Source of the DNA: Aeromicrobium wangtongii
Lineage (GTDB): Bacteria; Actinomycetota; Actinomycetes; Propionibacteriales; Nocardioidaceae
Length of the DNA: 64,000 bases
NCBI RefSeq assembly: GCF_024584515.1
Contig: NZ_CP102173.1
Span: 1,302,001 to 1,366,000 of the forward strand
Reading direction: 5' to 3'
Shown here: positions 17,269 to 26,741 of the stretch, piece by piece
Layout: the number at the start of each line of letters is the position of its first letter
How positions within the stretch are numbered: position 1 is the stretch's first letter
Program-made: the position numbers and the translations under genes
Notes under the pieces: generated by a model
Database searches by the model: none
What the model was told of the DNA's origin: nothing
What the model saw: only the letters and a program-made list of their open reading frames with translations

Positions 17269-18621
17269 TCAGTGCCAGCCGCTGCTGTCGAGGCCGCCGG
17301 GTACGTCGGCGTCAGGGGCGTAGGGCGTCCGGGTGAAGACGAAGGACGCCAGCACGAGGCGCAGCGGTCGGCCGGACGCATCGCGCTCCACCGCCAGCGG
17401 CTCGCCGCGGTAGTAGCCCTCCAGACCGATCCAGCCGTCGCCCTCGCGCCGGAACCTGGCTCCGCGGCCCTGGCCCGGCTCGCCGAGACGCAGCCCGCCA
17501 TCGGCCTCCAGGGCGAGGGTGAACGCGTACGTGCCCCAGAACCACGGTCCGACCAGGTCGAGCGTGTCGGCCTGGGCGGAGTCGGCGTGCCACGGCGTCG
17601 GTGCGTCAGGCTCCCGCTCACGGAAGAGGGTGAGCAGGTCGGCGGCGGCCGTCCCGAGGCCGCTGGTGGCGTTGGCCATCAGGACGACCCCGTCGCCGGA
17701 CGTCAGGTCGATGCGCAGGTTCGCCAGGAACCCGGGCATCGAGCCGCCGTGCCCGGCGAGCCGGCGACCCGCGACGTTCCACATCTGCCAGCCGAGGGCG
17801 TGCGCGCCGACCCACGGCGTCCCCGGGACATCGTTGACCGCGACCGGGTGCAGCATCTCGGTCAGCGTCTCGGGCGCCAGGACGTCACCGGTGCGTCCGC
17901 CGAGGAAGGCGGCCCAGCGGGACAGGTCCTGGACCGTCGACCACAGCTGGCCGGCCGGTGCCATCGACACCGCATCGTGCTCGGGCTCGACGTGGACCAG
18001 GTCGGCCAGCGGGTGCACCGCGAGCCCGGGCGCGGACGGCGCCTGCGGCCGGGTGGTCGTGCGGCTCATGCCCAGCGGCTCGAGGATGCCGGTGCGCACC
18101 GCGTCCTGCCACGGGACGCCGCGCAACCGCGACACGAGCTCGCCCAGCACGCCGTAGCCGACATTGGAGTAGTGGAACGCGGTGCCGGGGGTGAAGCGCA
18201 GCCCGATGCCGGAGGCCAGCAGCGATGCCCAGTCGCCGCCCTCGGTCCGCTCCCACCAGTCGCCATTGGTCTCGGCCTGCATGCCCGAGGTGTGGGTCAG
18301 CAGCTGCGCGATGGTGACGTGCCCGAACGGGACCTCCGGCAGGTGCGCGCCGATCGTGTCGGCGAGGTCCAGCAGGCCGGCGTCGCGCAGCCGCATGACC
18401 TCGACGGCCACGAAGGTCTTGGAGATCGACCCGATGCGGTACTGCGTGTCCGCCGTCGGCACGGGACCGTCGACGCGGGCGTCCGTCGTCCCCGCCGCGC
18501 CGGACCAGACCAGCGCGCCGGATCGGACGATGCCGGCCACGACCGACGGCAGCCGGTGCGTCGACTGCTCGACGGCGAGCCGCTGCTCCAGCGCAGCAGC
18601 GGTCGAGGCGTCCAGCGTCAT
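17269..18621 (-). CDS. Serine hydrolase, beta-lactamase/class C family
   Basis: This is a 450-residue protein of the class C beta-lactamase/esterase fold. It has the SxxK motif Ser65-Ile-Ser-Lys68 (RIGSISKTF), Tyr151 in the YSN motif (FHYSNVGYG) and an HGGSMPGF segment in place of the KTG box. Members hydrolyse esters, D-amino peptides or beta-lactams. No signal peptide is evident, so it is likely cytoplasmic. A C-terminal beta-rich domain (about 330-450) resembles that of family esterases. It overlaps pepA by four bases (ATGA), so they form one transcript and may share a role in peptide turnover. Substrate unproven. Confidence 0.87.
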   Translation of the reverse strand: MTLDASTAAALEQRLAVEQSTHRLPSVVAGIVRSGALVWSGAAGTTDARVDGPVPTADTQYRIGSISKTFVAVEVMRLRDAGLLDLADTIGAHLPEVPFGHVTIAQLLTHTSGMQAETNGDWWERTEGGDWASLLASGIGLRFTPGTAFHYSNVGYGVLGELVSRLRGVPWQDAVRTGILEPLGMSRTTTRPQAPSAPGLAVHPLADLVHVEPEHDAVSMAPAGQLWSTVQDLSRWAAFLGGRTGDVLAPETLTEMLHPVAVNDVPGTPWVGAHALGWQMWNVAGRRLAGHGGSMPGFLANLRIDLTSGDGVVLMANATSGLGTAAADLLTLFREREPDAPTPWHADSAQADTLDLVGPWFWGTYAFTLALEADGGLRLGEPGQGRGARFRREGDGWIGLEGYYRGEPLAVERDASGRPLRLVLASFVFTRTPYAPDADVPGGLDSSGWH

Positions 18622-20075
18622 CGGGCCCCGGCGAGCTCCGACGCGAGCCGCACGAGGGTGCGGACGCCGACACCCGTGCCGCCGTTGGGGGTGTAGTCAT
18701 AGGCGCTGCCGTCGTTGAAGGACGGTCCGGCGATGTCCAGGTGCGCCCAGGGGATGTCACCGACGAACTCGCGCAGGAACGCCGCCGCGAACAGCGTCCC
18801 CCCGTAGGGCTTCGGGTTGTGCTGGCGCAGGTCGGCGATCTTCGAGGTGCGCACCGCGGTCTTGACCTCCTCGACGATCGGCAGCGGCCACATCGACTCG
18901 CCGGCCGATCGCGACGAGGCCAGCACGGTCTCGCCGAACTGCTCGTCGTTGCCGAGGATGCCGCTGGTGCGCTCGCCGAGAGCCACGACGCAGGCGCCCG
19001 TCAGGGTCGCGACGTCGACGATGTGATCGGCCTGCGCCTCGACGGCCAGCGCCAGGCCGTCGGCCAGGACGAGGCGTCCCTCGGCGTCGGTGTTGAGGAC
19101 CTCGACGGTGCTGCCGTTGCGCATGCGGAGCACGTCGCCGGGACGCGTCGCGTCACCGCTGGGCATGTTCTCGGCGATGCACGCGTAGGCCGTGACGCGG
19201 ATCGGCAGGCCGAGCCGGGCGATCGCGACGGTCGCGGCCACGACCGCCGCGGCACCCGCCATGTCGATCTTCATGGTGGACATGCCCGGACCGGACTTGA
19301 TCGACAGGCCGCCCGAGTCGAAGGTGATGCCCTTGCCGACCAGGGCCAGGTGGCTCACGGCGTCGGCCGGCTCGTACGACATCACGACCAGCCGCGGGGG
19401 GCTGTCCGATCCGCGGCCCACACCGAGGATGCCGCCGCAGTTCTCCTTGGCGAGGCGCTTCTCGTCCCACACCTGGACCTTCACGGTGTCGGTGCTGGCG
19501 GCGTGGGCCGTGATGGCCTCGGCGAAGTCGGCGGGGCGCAGGTCGCCCGGCGGCGTGTTGACCCAGTCCCGGGCCGTGTTGACGGCCTCGGCGACCGTCG
19601 CGGCGCGCTCGAGCACCGTGTCCGTCGAGGCCTGCCGCGCAAAGGCGGTCAGGATCACGGCGCTGGTGAGGTCGACGCGCTTGGCGTCCTTGTCGGCGTC
19701 GGCGCTCTTGTAGACGTCGTAGCGGTAGCTGCCCAGCGCGACACCCTCGGCGATCGCCTCGACCTCGTCGACACCGGCCGGGTGCAGGGCCAGCGCGACG
19801 CTGGCGGCGTTCTTGGCCGCCCTGACGCCATTGGCGGCCGCACGGCGCAGGTCCTCGGCGGTGGGCTCCTCGGGAAGGGCGACCGCGATGACGACCGGGG
19901 CGGTGGTCGCGCCGCCGGACGGGAACCGCGTTGTCTGGCCCTTCTCCCCGGAGAAGCCCATGAGGTCGAGCGTCTCGGCCAGCTCCCCCTTGTCCTCGTC
20001 CGTTCGGATGCCCAGGATCAGGACCTCGGCCTGGGCGGTGGTCGGCTTGGCTGTGCTGACGGTGACAGTGGGCAT
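18618..20075 (-). CDS. pepA: Leucyl aminopeptidase (M17)
   Basis: This 485-residue cytosolic zinc or manganese aminopeptidase releases N-terminal residues from peptides. The family signature NTDAEGRL is present in [16 protein letters not shown]. Metal ligands lie in [14 protein letters not shown] and [10 protein letters not shown]. The ATG at 20075 fits the leaderless -10 TAGAGT, and homology begins there; an extra 20 residues upstream are not supported. It is co-transcribed with the serine hydrolase. It corresponds to PepB next to gcvT in M. tuberculosis. Confidence 0.95.
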   Translation of the reverse strand: MPTVTVSTAKPTTAQAEVLILGIRTDEDKGELAETLDLMGFSGEKGQTTRFPSGGATTAPVVIAVALPEEPTAEDLRRAAANGVRAAKNAASVALALHPAGVDEVEAIAEGVALGSYRYDVYKSADADKDAKRVDLTSAVILTAFARQASTDTVLERAATVAEAVNTARDWVNTPPGDLRPADFAEAITAHAASTDTVKVQVWDEKRLAKENCGGILGVGRGSDSPPRLVVMSYEPADAVSHLALVGKGITFDSGGLSIKSGPGMSTMKIDMAGAAAVVAATVAIARLGLPIRVTAYACIAENMPSGDATRPGDVLRMRNGSTVEVLNTDAEGRLVLADGLALAVEAQADHIVDVATLTGACVVALGERTSGILGNDEQFGETVLASSRSAGESMWPLPIVEEVKTAVRTSKIADLRQHNPKPYGGTLFAAAFLREFVGDIPWAHLDIAGPSFNDGSAYDYTPNGGTGVGVRTLVRLASELAGAR

Positions 20076-20082
20076 GTCAGCC

Positions 20083-20126
20083 ACTCTAAGGTCGATCTGT
20101 CGGAGCGTGCGACCGTCCCCTAGGTT
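20083..20126. promoter_or_regulatory. Divergent leaderless promoters of pepA and gcvT
   Basis: TAGAGT on the minus strand (20083-20088) is seven bases from the pepA ATG. TAGGTT on the plus strand (20121-20126) is seven bases from the gcvT ATG at 20134. Confidence 0.55.
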
Positions 20127-20133
20127 GGGCGGC

Positions 20134-21234
20134 ATGGATCTGCTTCACTCGCCGCTGCACGACCGACACGTTGCGCTCGGCGCCAAGCTCGCTGAGTTCG
20201 GCGGCTGGGACATGCCGCTGGAGTACGCCGGGGGAGGGGTGCTCGCCGAGCACAAGGCCGTCCGTGAGGGCGTCGGCCTGTTCGACGTCAGCCACCTCGG
20301 CAAGGCCCTGGTGCGCGGGACGGGGGCCGCCGACTTCGTCAACGCGTGCCTCACCAACGACCTGTCGCGCATCGAGGTCGGCAAGGCGCAGTACACGTTG
20401 TGCTGCGACGAGGACGGCGGGACGGTCGACGACCTCATCGCCTACCTGCGCAGCGACTTCGAGGTGTTCCTCATCCCGAACGCGGCCAACACCGCGGCGG
20501 TGGTCGCCCGCCTGAAGGCCGCAGCGCCTCCGGGCATCGAGGTCACCGACCAGCACCGTGACTACGCGATCCTCGCGATCCAGGGCCCGTCCAGCGACGA
20601 GGTCCTGCAGGCCCTCGGCCTGCCGGTCGACCACGAGTACATGTCCTTCGCCGATGCCACCATCGCGGGCGCGGACATCACGGTGTGCCGCACCGGGTAC
20701 ACAGGGGAGCGCGGCTACGAGCTCGTCGTGCCCGCCGGCGCAGCCGTCGAGGTGTGGGACGCCGTCGTGGCTGCGGGCGAGCCGTTCGGCATCCGGGCCT
20801 GTGGCCTCGGTGCGCGTGACACCCTGCGCACCGAGATGGGATATCCGCTGCACGGCCACGAGCTGTCGGCCGAGATCAGCCCCGTCATGGCCCGTGCCGG
20901 GTGGGCCGTGGGCTGGAACAAGCCCACCTTCTGGGGCAAGGAGGCCCTGGAGGCGCAGCGTGCAGCCAAGACCGTCCGCACCGTGCGCGGGCTGCTCGCC
21001 CAGGGCCGCGGCATCCCGCGTCCCGGCATGGCGGTGCGCACCGAGGACGGCGACGGGCTCGGCGAGATCACGTCGGGCACCTTCTCACCGACGCTGCGCC
21101 AGGGCATCGCGCTTGCGCTGCTCGAGCCCGCCGTCGAGGATGGCGCCACGGTCATCGTCGACGTCCGCGGCCGGTCCGAGGCGTTCACGGTGACCAAGCC
21201 ACCGTTCGTGCAACCGTCGACGAAGGAGTCATGA
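20134..21234 (+). CDS. gcvT: Aminomethyltransferase (glycine cleavage T protein)
   Basis: This 366-residue protein moves the methylene group of glycine from the lipoylated H protein to tetrahydrofolate. It shows the N-terminal [34 protein letters not shown], the folate-site [18 protein letters not shown] and the C-terminal [19 protein letters not shown]. Length and motifs are complete. The ATG at 20134 is fixed by the -10. The other gcv genes are not in the window. A 64-residue gene follows after one base. Confidence 0.95.
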   Translation: MDLLHSPLHDRHVALGAKLAEFGGWDMPLEYAGGGVLAEHKAVREGVGLFDVSHLGKALVRGTGAADFVNACLTNDLSRIEVGKAQYTLCCDEDGGTVDDLIAYLRSDFEVFLIPNAANTAAVVARLKAAAPPGIEVTDQHRDYAILAIQGPSSDEVLQALGLPVDHEYMSFADATIAGADITVCRTGYTGERGYELVVPAGAAVEVWDAVVAAGEPFGIRACGLGARDTLRTEMGYPLHGHELSAEISPVMARAGWAVGWNKPTFWGKEALEAQRAAKTVRTVRGLLAQGRGIPRPGMAVRTEDGDGLGEITSGTFSPTLRQGIALALLEPAVEDGATVIVDVRGRSEAFTVTKPPFVQPSTKES

Positions 21235-21235
21235 G

Positions 21236-21430
21236 ATGACCTGGACCTGGGCCTATGAGAGCTCCGCCGGCGACGTGATCGGCCGTTCGGAGGTCTTCGA
21301 GAGCCGCAGCGATGCCGAGTCGTGGGTCGGCGAGGCCTTCGGCGACCTGCTGGAGGACGGCGTCGACCAGGTGCGCCTGTTCGACGGCGAGGCCGAGGTC
21401 TACGGCCCGATGTCGCTGCACCCCGAGTGA
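21236..21430 (+). CDS. Small acidic conserved protein
   Basis: This 64-residue protein starts MTWTWAYESSAGD one base after the gcvT stop. It is strongly acidic and contains SEVFESRSDAESWVGEAFGDLLEDGVDQVRLFD. This reads as one strand, one helix and two strands, a compact alpha/beta fold. I recall similar small proteins next to gcvT or elsewhere in actinobacteria but no function. It is co-transcribed with gcvT. The dense acidic pattern and codon use support a real gene. Confidence 0.7.
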   Translation: MTWTWAYESSAGDVIGRSEVFESRSDAESWVGEAFGDLLEDGVDQVRLFDGEAEVYGPMSLHPE

Positions 21431-21443
21431 CGGGGCGCCGCGG

Positions 21444-22001
21444 TCAGCGGTAGTTGGTGCCGAGCTCCTGGCCGCGGTCGACCTGCGGCTTGGGAAGGCG
21501 GAATCGGCGCAGCTGGGTGCTGCGCAGGACCGCGTACGTCGTCGATCCCTTGATGGCGTCCTCGCCGAACCGGGCCCGGAGCTCCCTGCGGAGGCCGCGC
21601 ACCATGATGAACTCGTCGAGGATCGTGCCCAGGATCAGGAACGGGTAGACGAAGGCCGTCAGGATCGTGGTGGCCGTGGGGCTGACGCTGCCGGCGACCG
21701 CGAACAGCACCAGCAGGATGATCAGGAACGGCAGCAGGTACTCGGCGAAGTTGCGCCGGCGGTCGACGTAGTCGCGGCAGAACCGGCGGACCGGGCCCTG
21801 CTCGCGCAGGGGGAGGTGGCGCTCGTCGCCGGTCTTGAGGGCCTCGCGCTGCTTCAGCCGGATCTCCTCGCGGGCCGCGCGATCGCGCTTGGCCCGCTCC
21901 TTGCGGCTCATCGGAGTCTTCATCTGCTTCTTGCGAGCGGCTTCGGCCTCCTTGCGACTGGGAGTCGGCCGTCCCTTGCCTGCTTCTGTCTCGTCTGCCA
22001 C
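21444..22001 (-). CDS. DUF3043 family membrane protein
   Basis: This is a 185-residue protein. The first 75 residues are highly charged (GKGRPTPSRKEAEAARKK and a run of Arg, Lys and Glu). Two membrane helices follow at about 95-115 and 122-145, then a basic tail with RRFRLPKP. This architecture matches the actinobacterial DUF3043 family. The function is unknown. The GTG at 22001 is seven bases from a TAGTGT -10 in the 30-base spacer shared with pspA; longer frames would overlap pspA completely. Confidence 0.82.
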   Translation of the reverse strand: MADETEAGKGRPTPSRKEAEAARKKQMKTPMSRKERAKRDRAAREEIRLKQREALKTGDERHLPLREQGPVRRFCRDYVDRRRNFAEYLLPFLIILLVLFAVAGSVSPTATTILTAFVYPFLILGTILDEFIMVRGLRRELRARFGEDAIKGSTTYAVLRSTQLRRFRLPKPQVDRGQELGTNYR

Positions 22002-22008
22002 GCGCCAC

Positions 22009-22024
22009 ACACTACCCGTAGGCT
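22009..22024. promoter_or_regulatory. Back-to-back leaderless promoters of DUF3043 and pspA
   Basis: The intergenic gap is only 30 bases. TAGTGT on the minus strand (22009-22014) and TAGGCT on the plus strand (22019-22024) are four bases apart. Each is seven bases from its start codon. Confidence 0.6.
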
Positions 22025-22031
22025 TGACGGC

Positions 22032-22754
22032 ATGAGCATTCGCGATCGGCTCTCGAAGCTGTGGGGTTCCCGTCAATCGGGGAGCGGTGACACGGGCGCG
22101 CTCAAGGACCGTCTCGACGAGACCTACCGCACCCAGACGGCACTGCTGCAGCAGGTGCGCCGGGGAGTCGCGGATGTCGCGACGAGCCGCAAGCGGGTCG
22201 ACCTGCAGCTGGCCACGATCGCCCAGCAGGCCGCGAACCTCGACGACCAGGCACGCGCCTCGATCGCCGCGGGCAACGACGAGGATGCCCGCGCCGCGCT
22301 GACCCGCAAGGTCATGCTCGAGAAGACCGCGGACGACCTGCGGGTCCGCCGCGACGACCTCAAGGCCGAGGAGGACAAGCTCCAGCTGTCGGCCATGAAG
22401 ATCGAGCAGGACGTCGAGAGCTTCCGCGTCCGCAAGGACACCCTGGCCGCCCGCCACAGCGCCGCCTCGGCCCGCGCGGAGATCAACAGCGCGACCAGCG
22501 GCATCAACTCGACCGTCAGCGACGTCGGCCAGGCGATGGAGGCCGCCGAGCGGCGCACCCGCGAGCTCGAGGCGAAGGCCGATGCGGTCGACGAGCTCGT
22601 GACCGAAGGGGTGGTCGGACGGTCGGGGGAATCGGCGGACGACGCCCTGGCCCGCCAGTTCGACGCGGCGCTGGACAGCGCCGAGGTCGACCGCCAGCTC
22701 CAGCAGCTCACGACACAGGAGGACGACGATGGCTCGAAGCCGGTTCAGGGGTGA
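22032..22754 (+). CDS. pspA: PspA/IM30 family membrane-stress protein
   Basis: This 240-residue protein is almost entirely helical, with long coiled-coil stretches (residues 25-200). It has the PspA start MSIRDRLSKLWGS and family pieces such as QVRRGVADVATSRKRVDLQL. PspA-type proteins oligomerise on the inner face of the membrane and protect its integrity under stress. The ATG at 22032 is supported by the leaderless TAGGCT. Its last 26 bases overlap the htpX-like gene, so translation is coupled. PspAB follows, making a compact envelope-stress operon. Confidence 0.9.
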   Translation: MSIRDRLSKLWGSRQSGSGDTGALKDRLDETYRTQTALLQQVRRGVADVATSRKRVDLQLATIAQQAANLDDQARASIAAGNDEDARAALTRKVMLEKTADDLRVRRDDLKAEEDKLQLSAMKIEQDVESFRVRKDTLAARHSAASARAEINSATSGINSTVSDVGQAMEAAERRTRELEAKADAVDELVTEGVVGRSGESADDALARQFDAALDSAEVDRQLQQLTTQEDDDGSKPVQG

Positions 22755-23637
22755 CAGCGGTCTGACGCTGCGCATGGGAGGGGTCAGCCTGGGTCTGGGT
22801 GTCCTCTACCTGGCGTTCGCCGCGATCCTGTACCAGACGCCGCTGGGCGCGGTCGGCATCGTGATCGTCCTGGCCCTGGCCTGGGGACAGTGGTACTTCT
22901 CGGACTCCCTGGCCCTGAAGTCCATGCGGGCGCAGGTCGTCGAGCCGCACCAGGCGCCCGAGCTGCACGCCATGATCGACCGGCTGTGCGCGATGGCCGA
23001 CATGCCCAAGCCGCGGGTGGCCGTGGCCGTGACCGATCTGCCCAACGCCTTCGCGACCGGGCGCACCCCGAACCACTCGGCGGTGTGCGTCACGACCGGC
23101 ATCATGCAGCGACTCGACGCCGACGAGCTGGAGGGCGTCCTCGCGCACGAGCTGTCGCACGTGGCCAACCGCGACGTCACCGTCATGACGGTCGCCTCCT
23201 CGCTCGGCCTGCTGGCCGGTTTCATCACCCGCTACGGGATGTACTTCGGCGGGATGTTCAGTGGAGGCAGGGACCGCAACAACAACAACGGCGGCCCGGC
23301 GTTCATCGTGGTCTTCCTGGTCAGCCTGCTGGTCTACGCCGTGAGCTTCGTGCTGATCCGCGGGCTGTCCCGGTACCGCGAGCTCAGCGCCGACCGCAGT
23401 GGCGCCTACCTGACCGGGCGCCCGTCCAAGCTCTCGTCGGCGCTGGTGAAGATCTCCGGTGAGATGGCCCGCATCCCCAACCGGGACCTGCGCGAGAACC
23501 AGGCGATGAACGCCTTCTTCTTCGCCCCTGCGATCAACCGTGAGTCGGTCGGCGCCTTGTTCTCGACCCACCCGCCGCTCCAGCAGCGCCTCGACCAGCT
23601 CGCCCGGGTCAGCGCCGAGCTGTCCGAGCAGGGCTGA
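22729..23637 (+). CDS. htpX: HtpX-like M48 zinc metalloprotease
   Basis: This 302-residue membrane protease degrades damaged membrane proteins. Two N-terminal helices (residues 16-36 and 38-56) precede the zinc motif HELSH (His140, Glu141, His144). Two further helices lie at about 157-175 and 187-207, and the third ligand is the Glu of RELSADR. The end segment STHPPLQQRLDQL is typical of HtpX. It overlaps pspA and is followed by the pspAB-like gene seven bases later. The PspA-HtpX-PspAB combination is a known actinobacterial form of the phage-shock response. Confidence 0.92.
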   Translation: MARSRFRGDSGLTLRMGGVSLGLGVLYLAFAAILYQTPLGAVGIVIVLALAWGQWYFSDSLALKSMRAQVVEPHQAPELHAMIDRLCAMADMPKPRVAVAVTDLPNAFATGRTPNHSAVCVTTGIMQRLDADELEGVLAHELSHVANRDVTVMTVASSLGLLAGFITRYGMYFGGMFSGGRDRNNNNGGPAFIVVFLVSLLVYAVSFVLIRGLSRYRELSADRSGAYLTGRPSKLSSALVKISGEMARIPNRDLRENQAMNAFFFAPAINRESVGALFSTHPPLQQRLDQLARVSAELSEQG

Positions 23638-23644
23638 GCGCGCG

Positions 23645-24214
23645 ATGGGATTCCTCGACTCGATCCTGGGACGCTCCAAGCCGCCGCAGGCGGACCTGGA
23701 CGTCCTGTTCTCGGTGCCGCAGGCAGTCATCTCGCTGCAGACCGAGGGCTTCACGCCGACGGGCGTCGGATCGGTGTGCTTCCGCGACATGGAGGGCCGC
23801 GCCGACGACCAGGTGATGGCCGATGCCGAGAAGATCATCAGCTCCTCGCCGGGCTCGACCGTCACGCGCAGCGATGACCGCTTCGGGTTCCACTGGCTCA
23901 CCGTGACGAGGAACGATGCGGACGTGTCGGGACTGGTGACCGATCTGCACGCCGTCAACAGCTCGCTGGCCGATGCCGGCTTCGGCAGTGCGCTGCTGTG
24001 CTCGACCGTGGTCTTCTCGACCCCGGAGGGCAAGCCGTTCGGGCTGGTCTACCTGTACAAGCGCGGCACGTTCTACCCCTTCGCGCCCGACACCGGGGAG
24101 CGGCGTGACAACGCCCTGGAGCTGCAGGTGCGGGGCGTCGTGGCGCAGGACGTGCCCGTCGAGCCCGATCTGAGCAAATGGCTCGCGATCTGGGGCGCGC
24201 CCGGTCTGGCCTGA
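23645..24214 (+). CDS. PspAB-family PspA-associated protein
   Basis: This 189-residue protein starts MGFLDSILGRSKPPQADL. Its soluble alpha/beta body contains FSVPQAVISLQTEG, GFHWLTVTRNDADVSGLVTDLHAV and the aromatic end SKWLAIWGAPGLA. The start and overall layout match the PspA-associated PspAB family as I remember it, and its position after pspA and htpX agrees. The molecular function is not established; a role in tuning PspA or HtpX is inferred from gene linkage. The ATG follows the htpX stop by seven bases. Confidence 0.8.
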   Translation: MGFLDSILGRSKPPQADLDVLFSVPQAVISLQTEGFTPTGVGSVCFRDMEGRADDQVMADAEKIISSSPGSTVTRSDDRFGFHWLTVTRNDADVSGLVTDLHAVNSSLADAGFGSALLCSTVVFSTPEGKPFGLVYLYKRGTFYPFAPDTGERRDNALELQVRGVVAQDVPVEPDLSKWLAIWGAPGLA

Positions 24215-24239
24215 TCCGGACGCCTTGAGGTCCGGGCGA

Positions 24240-24245
24240 TAGATT
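24240..24245 (+). promoter_or_regulatory. Leaderless -10 (TAGATT) of aspT
   Basis: TAGATT stands six bases before the GTG at 24252. No Shine-Dalgarno sequence is visible. Confidence 0.55.
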
Positions 24246-24251
24246 GGTCAC

Positions 24252-25520
24252 GTGAGCTTCGACGATCTATCCCGTGACCAGATCCAGGCCCTGTTCGACG
24301 AGCAGACGGCCGCCTACCGCGCCCTCCAGGAGCGTGGTCTCAAGCTGGACCTCACGCGCGGCAAGCCGTCGCCCGAGCAGCTCGACCTGTCCAACGAGCT
24401 GCTGAGCCTGCCCGGCGCCGACTTCAAGGACGCCTCCGGCACCGACACCCGCAACTACGGCGGCCTGACCGGTCTGCTGGAGCTGCGGGAGATCTTCGCG
24501 CCCATCATGCGGGTGCCTACCTCGCAGGTCGTGGCCGGCGACAACGCGAGCCTGGCGATGATGCACGACAACCTGGTCTTCGCGCTGTTCCACGGCGTCC
24601 CCGACTCCGAGCAGCCGTGGGGCGTGGAGGAGTCGGTCAAGTTCGTGTGCCCGGCACCCGGCTACGACCGCCACTTCGCGCTGCTGGAGGAGTACGGCAT
24701 CGAGATGGTGACCGTCCCCATGAACGCCGACGGACCCGATGTGGACGCCGTGCGCGAGGCGGTCAAGGATCCCGCCGTCAAGGGCATGTGGCTGGTCCCC
24801 ACCTACAGCAACCCGACCGGAGCGGTCATCAGCGAGGCCGTCGCGGCCGAGCTGGCGGCACTGGAGACGGCTGCGCCGGACTTCCGGATCTTCTGGGACA
24901 ACGCCTACGCCGTGCACCACCTGACCGACCAGCAGACCAAGACCCCCGACATCCTGGGCCTGTGCGTCGCCTCGGGGCACCCGAACCGCCCGGTGATCTT
25001 CGCCTCGACGTCCAAGATCACCTTCGCCGGGGCGGGAGTGTCCTTCCTGGGCAGCTCGCCGGACAACATCGCCTGGTACCTGAGCCACCTCGGCAAGCGG
25101 ACCATCGGCCCGGACAAGGTCAACCAGCTGCGGCACGCCCGCTACCTGGGCAGCACCGAGGGCGTGCACGCGCTGATGGAGCGCCACCGCGCGATCCTCG
25201 CCCCGAAGTTCGAGACCGTCGTGACGATCCTGCGCGACCGGCTGGCCGAGTACGGCATCGCCGACTGGACCGAGCCGGCCGGTGGCTACTTCGTGAGCCT
25301 GGACGTCCTGGACGGCACGGCGAGCCGGGTCGTCGAGCTGACCCGCGAGGCGGGCGTCGCGATGACGCCGGCCGGAGCCGCGTTCCCGTACGGGGAGGAC
25401 CCGCGCGACCGCAACATCCGGATCGCACCGTCGTTCCCGTCGCCGGACGACCTGGCCACCGCGATCGACGTGCTCGCGACGAGCGTGCTGATCGCTGCTG
25501 CCGAGCAGTACCTCGCCTAG
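24252..25520 (+). CDS. aspT: Aspartate aminotransferase, subgroup Ic type
   Basis: This 422-residue PLP enzyme has the distinctive start LKLDLTRGKPSPEQLDLSNELL and the cofactor lysine in FASTSKITFAGAGVSFLG. Other motifs are PTYSNPTGAVIS and IRIAPSFPSPDDL. The layout matches the Ic aspartate aminotransferases described in Corynebacterium, which differ from classical AspC. It interconverts aspartate and 2-oxoglutarate with oxaloacetate and glutamate. The GTG start fits the leaderless promoter. The glycerate kinase gene follows after four bases. Confidence 0.88.
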   Translation: MSFDDLSRDQIQALFDEQTAAYRALQERGLKLDLTRGKPSPEQLDLSNELLSLPGADFKDASGTDTRNYGGLTGLLELREIFAPIMRVPTSQVVAGDNASLAMMHDNLVFALFHGVPDSEQPWGVEESVKFVCPAPGYDRHFALLEEYGIEMVTVPMNADGPDVDAVREAVKDPAVKGMWLVPTYSNPTGAVISEAVAAELAALETAAPDFRIFWDNAYAVHHLTDQQTKTPDILGLCVASGHPNRPVIFASTSKITFAGAGVSFLGSSPDNIAWYLSHLGKRTIGPDKVNQLRHARYLGSTEGVHALMERHRAILAPKFETVVTILRDRLAEYGIADWTEPAGGYFVSLDVLDGTASRVVELTREAGVAMTPAGAAFPYGEDPRDRNIRIAPSFPSPDDLATAIDVLATSVLIAAAEQYLA

Positions 25521-25524
25521 CGGC

Positions 25525-26646
25525 ATGCGGGTGCTCGTGGCGCCCGACGCCTTCGGCGGCACGCTGAGCGCGCCCGACGCGTCCCGCGCCATCATCGAGG
25601 GCTGGCATCGTCACGCGCCCGACGACGTGCTCACGCCGGCCGCGATGGCCGACGGGGGGCCGGGGTTCGTCGACGTGCTGCACACCGCGGCCGGCGGCGA
25701 GCTGTCGGTCGTGACCGTGCGGGGCCCGCTCGGTGCGCAGGTGCCGGTCACGGTCCTGCGCGTCGACGACACGGCCTATGTCGAGAGCGCCCAGGCCTGC
25801 GGCCTGCACCTCGTGGACGTGGACGGGCGCGACCCGCTGGCTGCCACGACGTACGGCGTCGGCCAGGCCGTCGCGGCCGCCGTCCGGACCGGCGCGCGCC
25901 GGGTCGTCGTGGGCCTGGGCGGCAGTGCGACCAACGACGCCGGGGCCGGGATGCTGGCGGCCCTGGGCGCGACCGCGGACGGCCGGCTGGACGCCGGGCC
26001 CGTCGCGCTGCGCGACGTCACCTCGGTCGACCTGTCCGGCGCCGTGTCGACCCTGGCCGGCGTCGAGCTGGTGATCGCCGCCGATGTCGACGTTCCGCTG
26101 CTGGGGATGTTCGGCGCGACCCGGACGTTCGGTCCGCAAAAAGGCCTGACCGACACCCAGATCATCGAGGTCGACGGATGGCTGGACCGGTTCGTCGTGG
26201 CGACGTGCGGCCAGACGCCGGCGGAGCGACGGGTGGCCGACACCAAGGGCGCCGGGGCCGCCGGAGGGCTCGGCTTCGCGCTGATGCTGCTGGGTGGCCG
26301 GGTCATCTCGGGCATCGAGCTGGTCGCCGACGCCGTGGGGCTCACGAGCCAGGCGGCCCTGCACGACCTCGTGATCACGGGGGAGGGGACGTACGACTTC
26401 TCCTCGCGCGCCGGCAAGGTCGTCTACGGGGTCGCGACGGTCGCGGCGTCCGCCGCGCGGCCCTGCATCGTGCTGGCCGGTCAGGTGTCCGTCGGCTCGC
26501 GGGAGATGCGGGCGATGGGGGTGGAGGCCGCCTACGCGGTCGCCGACCGGGTCGGCGTGCAGGCATCCATGAGCGATCCGTACGCCCACCTGAGCGACCT
26601 GGCCGAGCGCGTCGCACGGACATGGTCGCCCCGCTCGCTGGGTTGA
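25525..26646 (+). CDS. Glycerate kinase (type 1, GlxK-like)
   Basis: This 373-residue kinase belongs to the glycerate 2-kinase family. It starts MRVLVAPDAFGGTLSAPDAS and has VVVGLGGSATNDAGAGMLAALG, GAGAAGGLGFAL and a C-terminal GEGTYDFSSRAGKV. These are the conserved substrate and nucleotide segments. It phosphorylates D-glycerate for glycolysis, and could link serine or glyoxylate catabolism to central metabolism. It lies four bases after aspT in one operon. The mycobacterial orthologue sits at the same place next to the erpA-like gene. Confidence 0.92.
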   Translation: MRVLVAPDAFGGTLSAPDASRAIIEGWHRHAPDDVLTPAAMADGGPGFVDVLHTAAGGELSVVTVRGPLGAQVPVTVLRVDDTAYVESAQACGLHLVDVDGRDPLAATTYGVGQAVAAAVRTGARRVVVGLGGSATNDAGAGMLAALGATADGRLDAGPVALRDVTSVDLSGAVSTLAGVELVIAADVDVPLLGMFGATRTFGPQKGLTDTQIIEVDGWLDRFVVATCGQTPAERRVADTKGAGAAGGLGFALMLLGGRVISGIELVADAVGLTSQAALHDLVITGEGTYDFSSRAGKVVYGVATVAASAARPCIVLAGQVSVGSREMRAMGVEAAYAVADRVGVQASMSDPYAHLSDLAERVARTWSPRSLG

Positions 26647-26741
26647 CGGCGTACGATGGAATGGAATCGCTGGGGATCTCGTTGGCTACTTGACGAGCGT
26701 CCTTCGTGACGAGTCCAGCACCAGATCTTTCGGGAGTTCAG

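Noticed and set aside
20076..20135. Extended N-terminus for PepA (20 more residues)
   Set aside because: The extension covers the leaderless -10 region of pepA and runs into the gcvT start; family homology begins at 20075.
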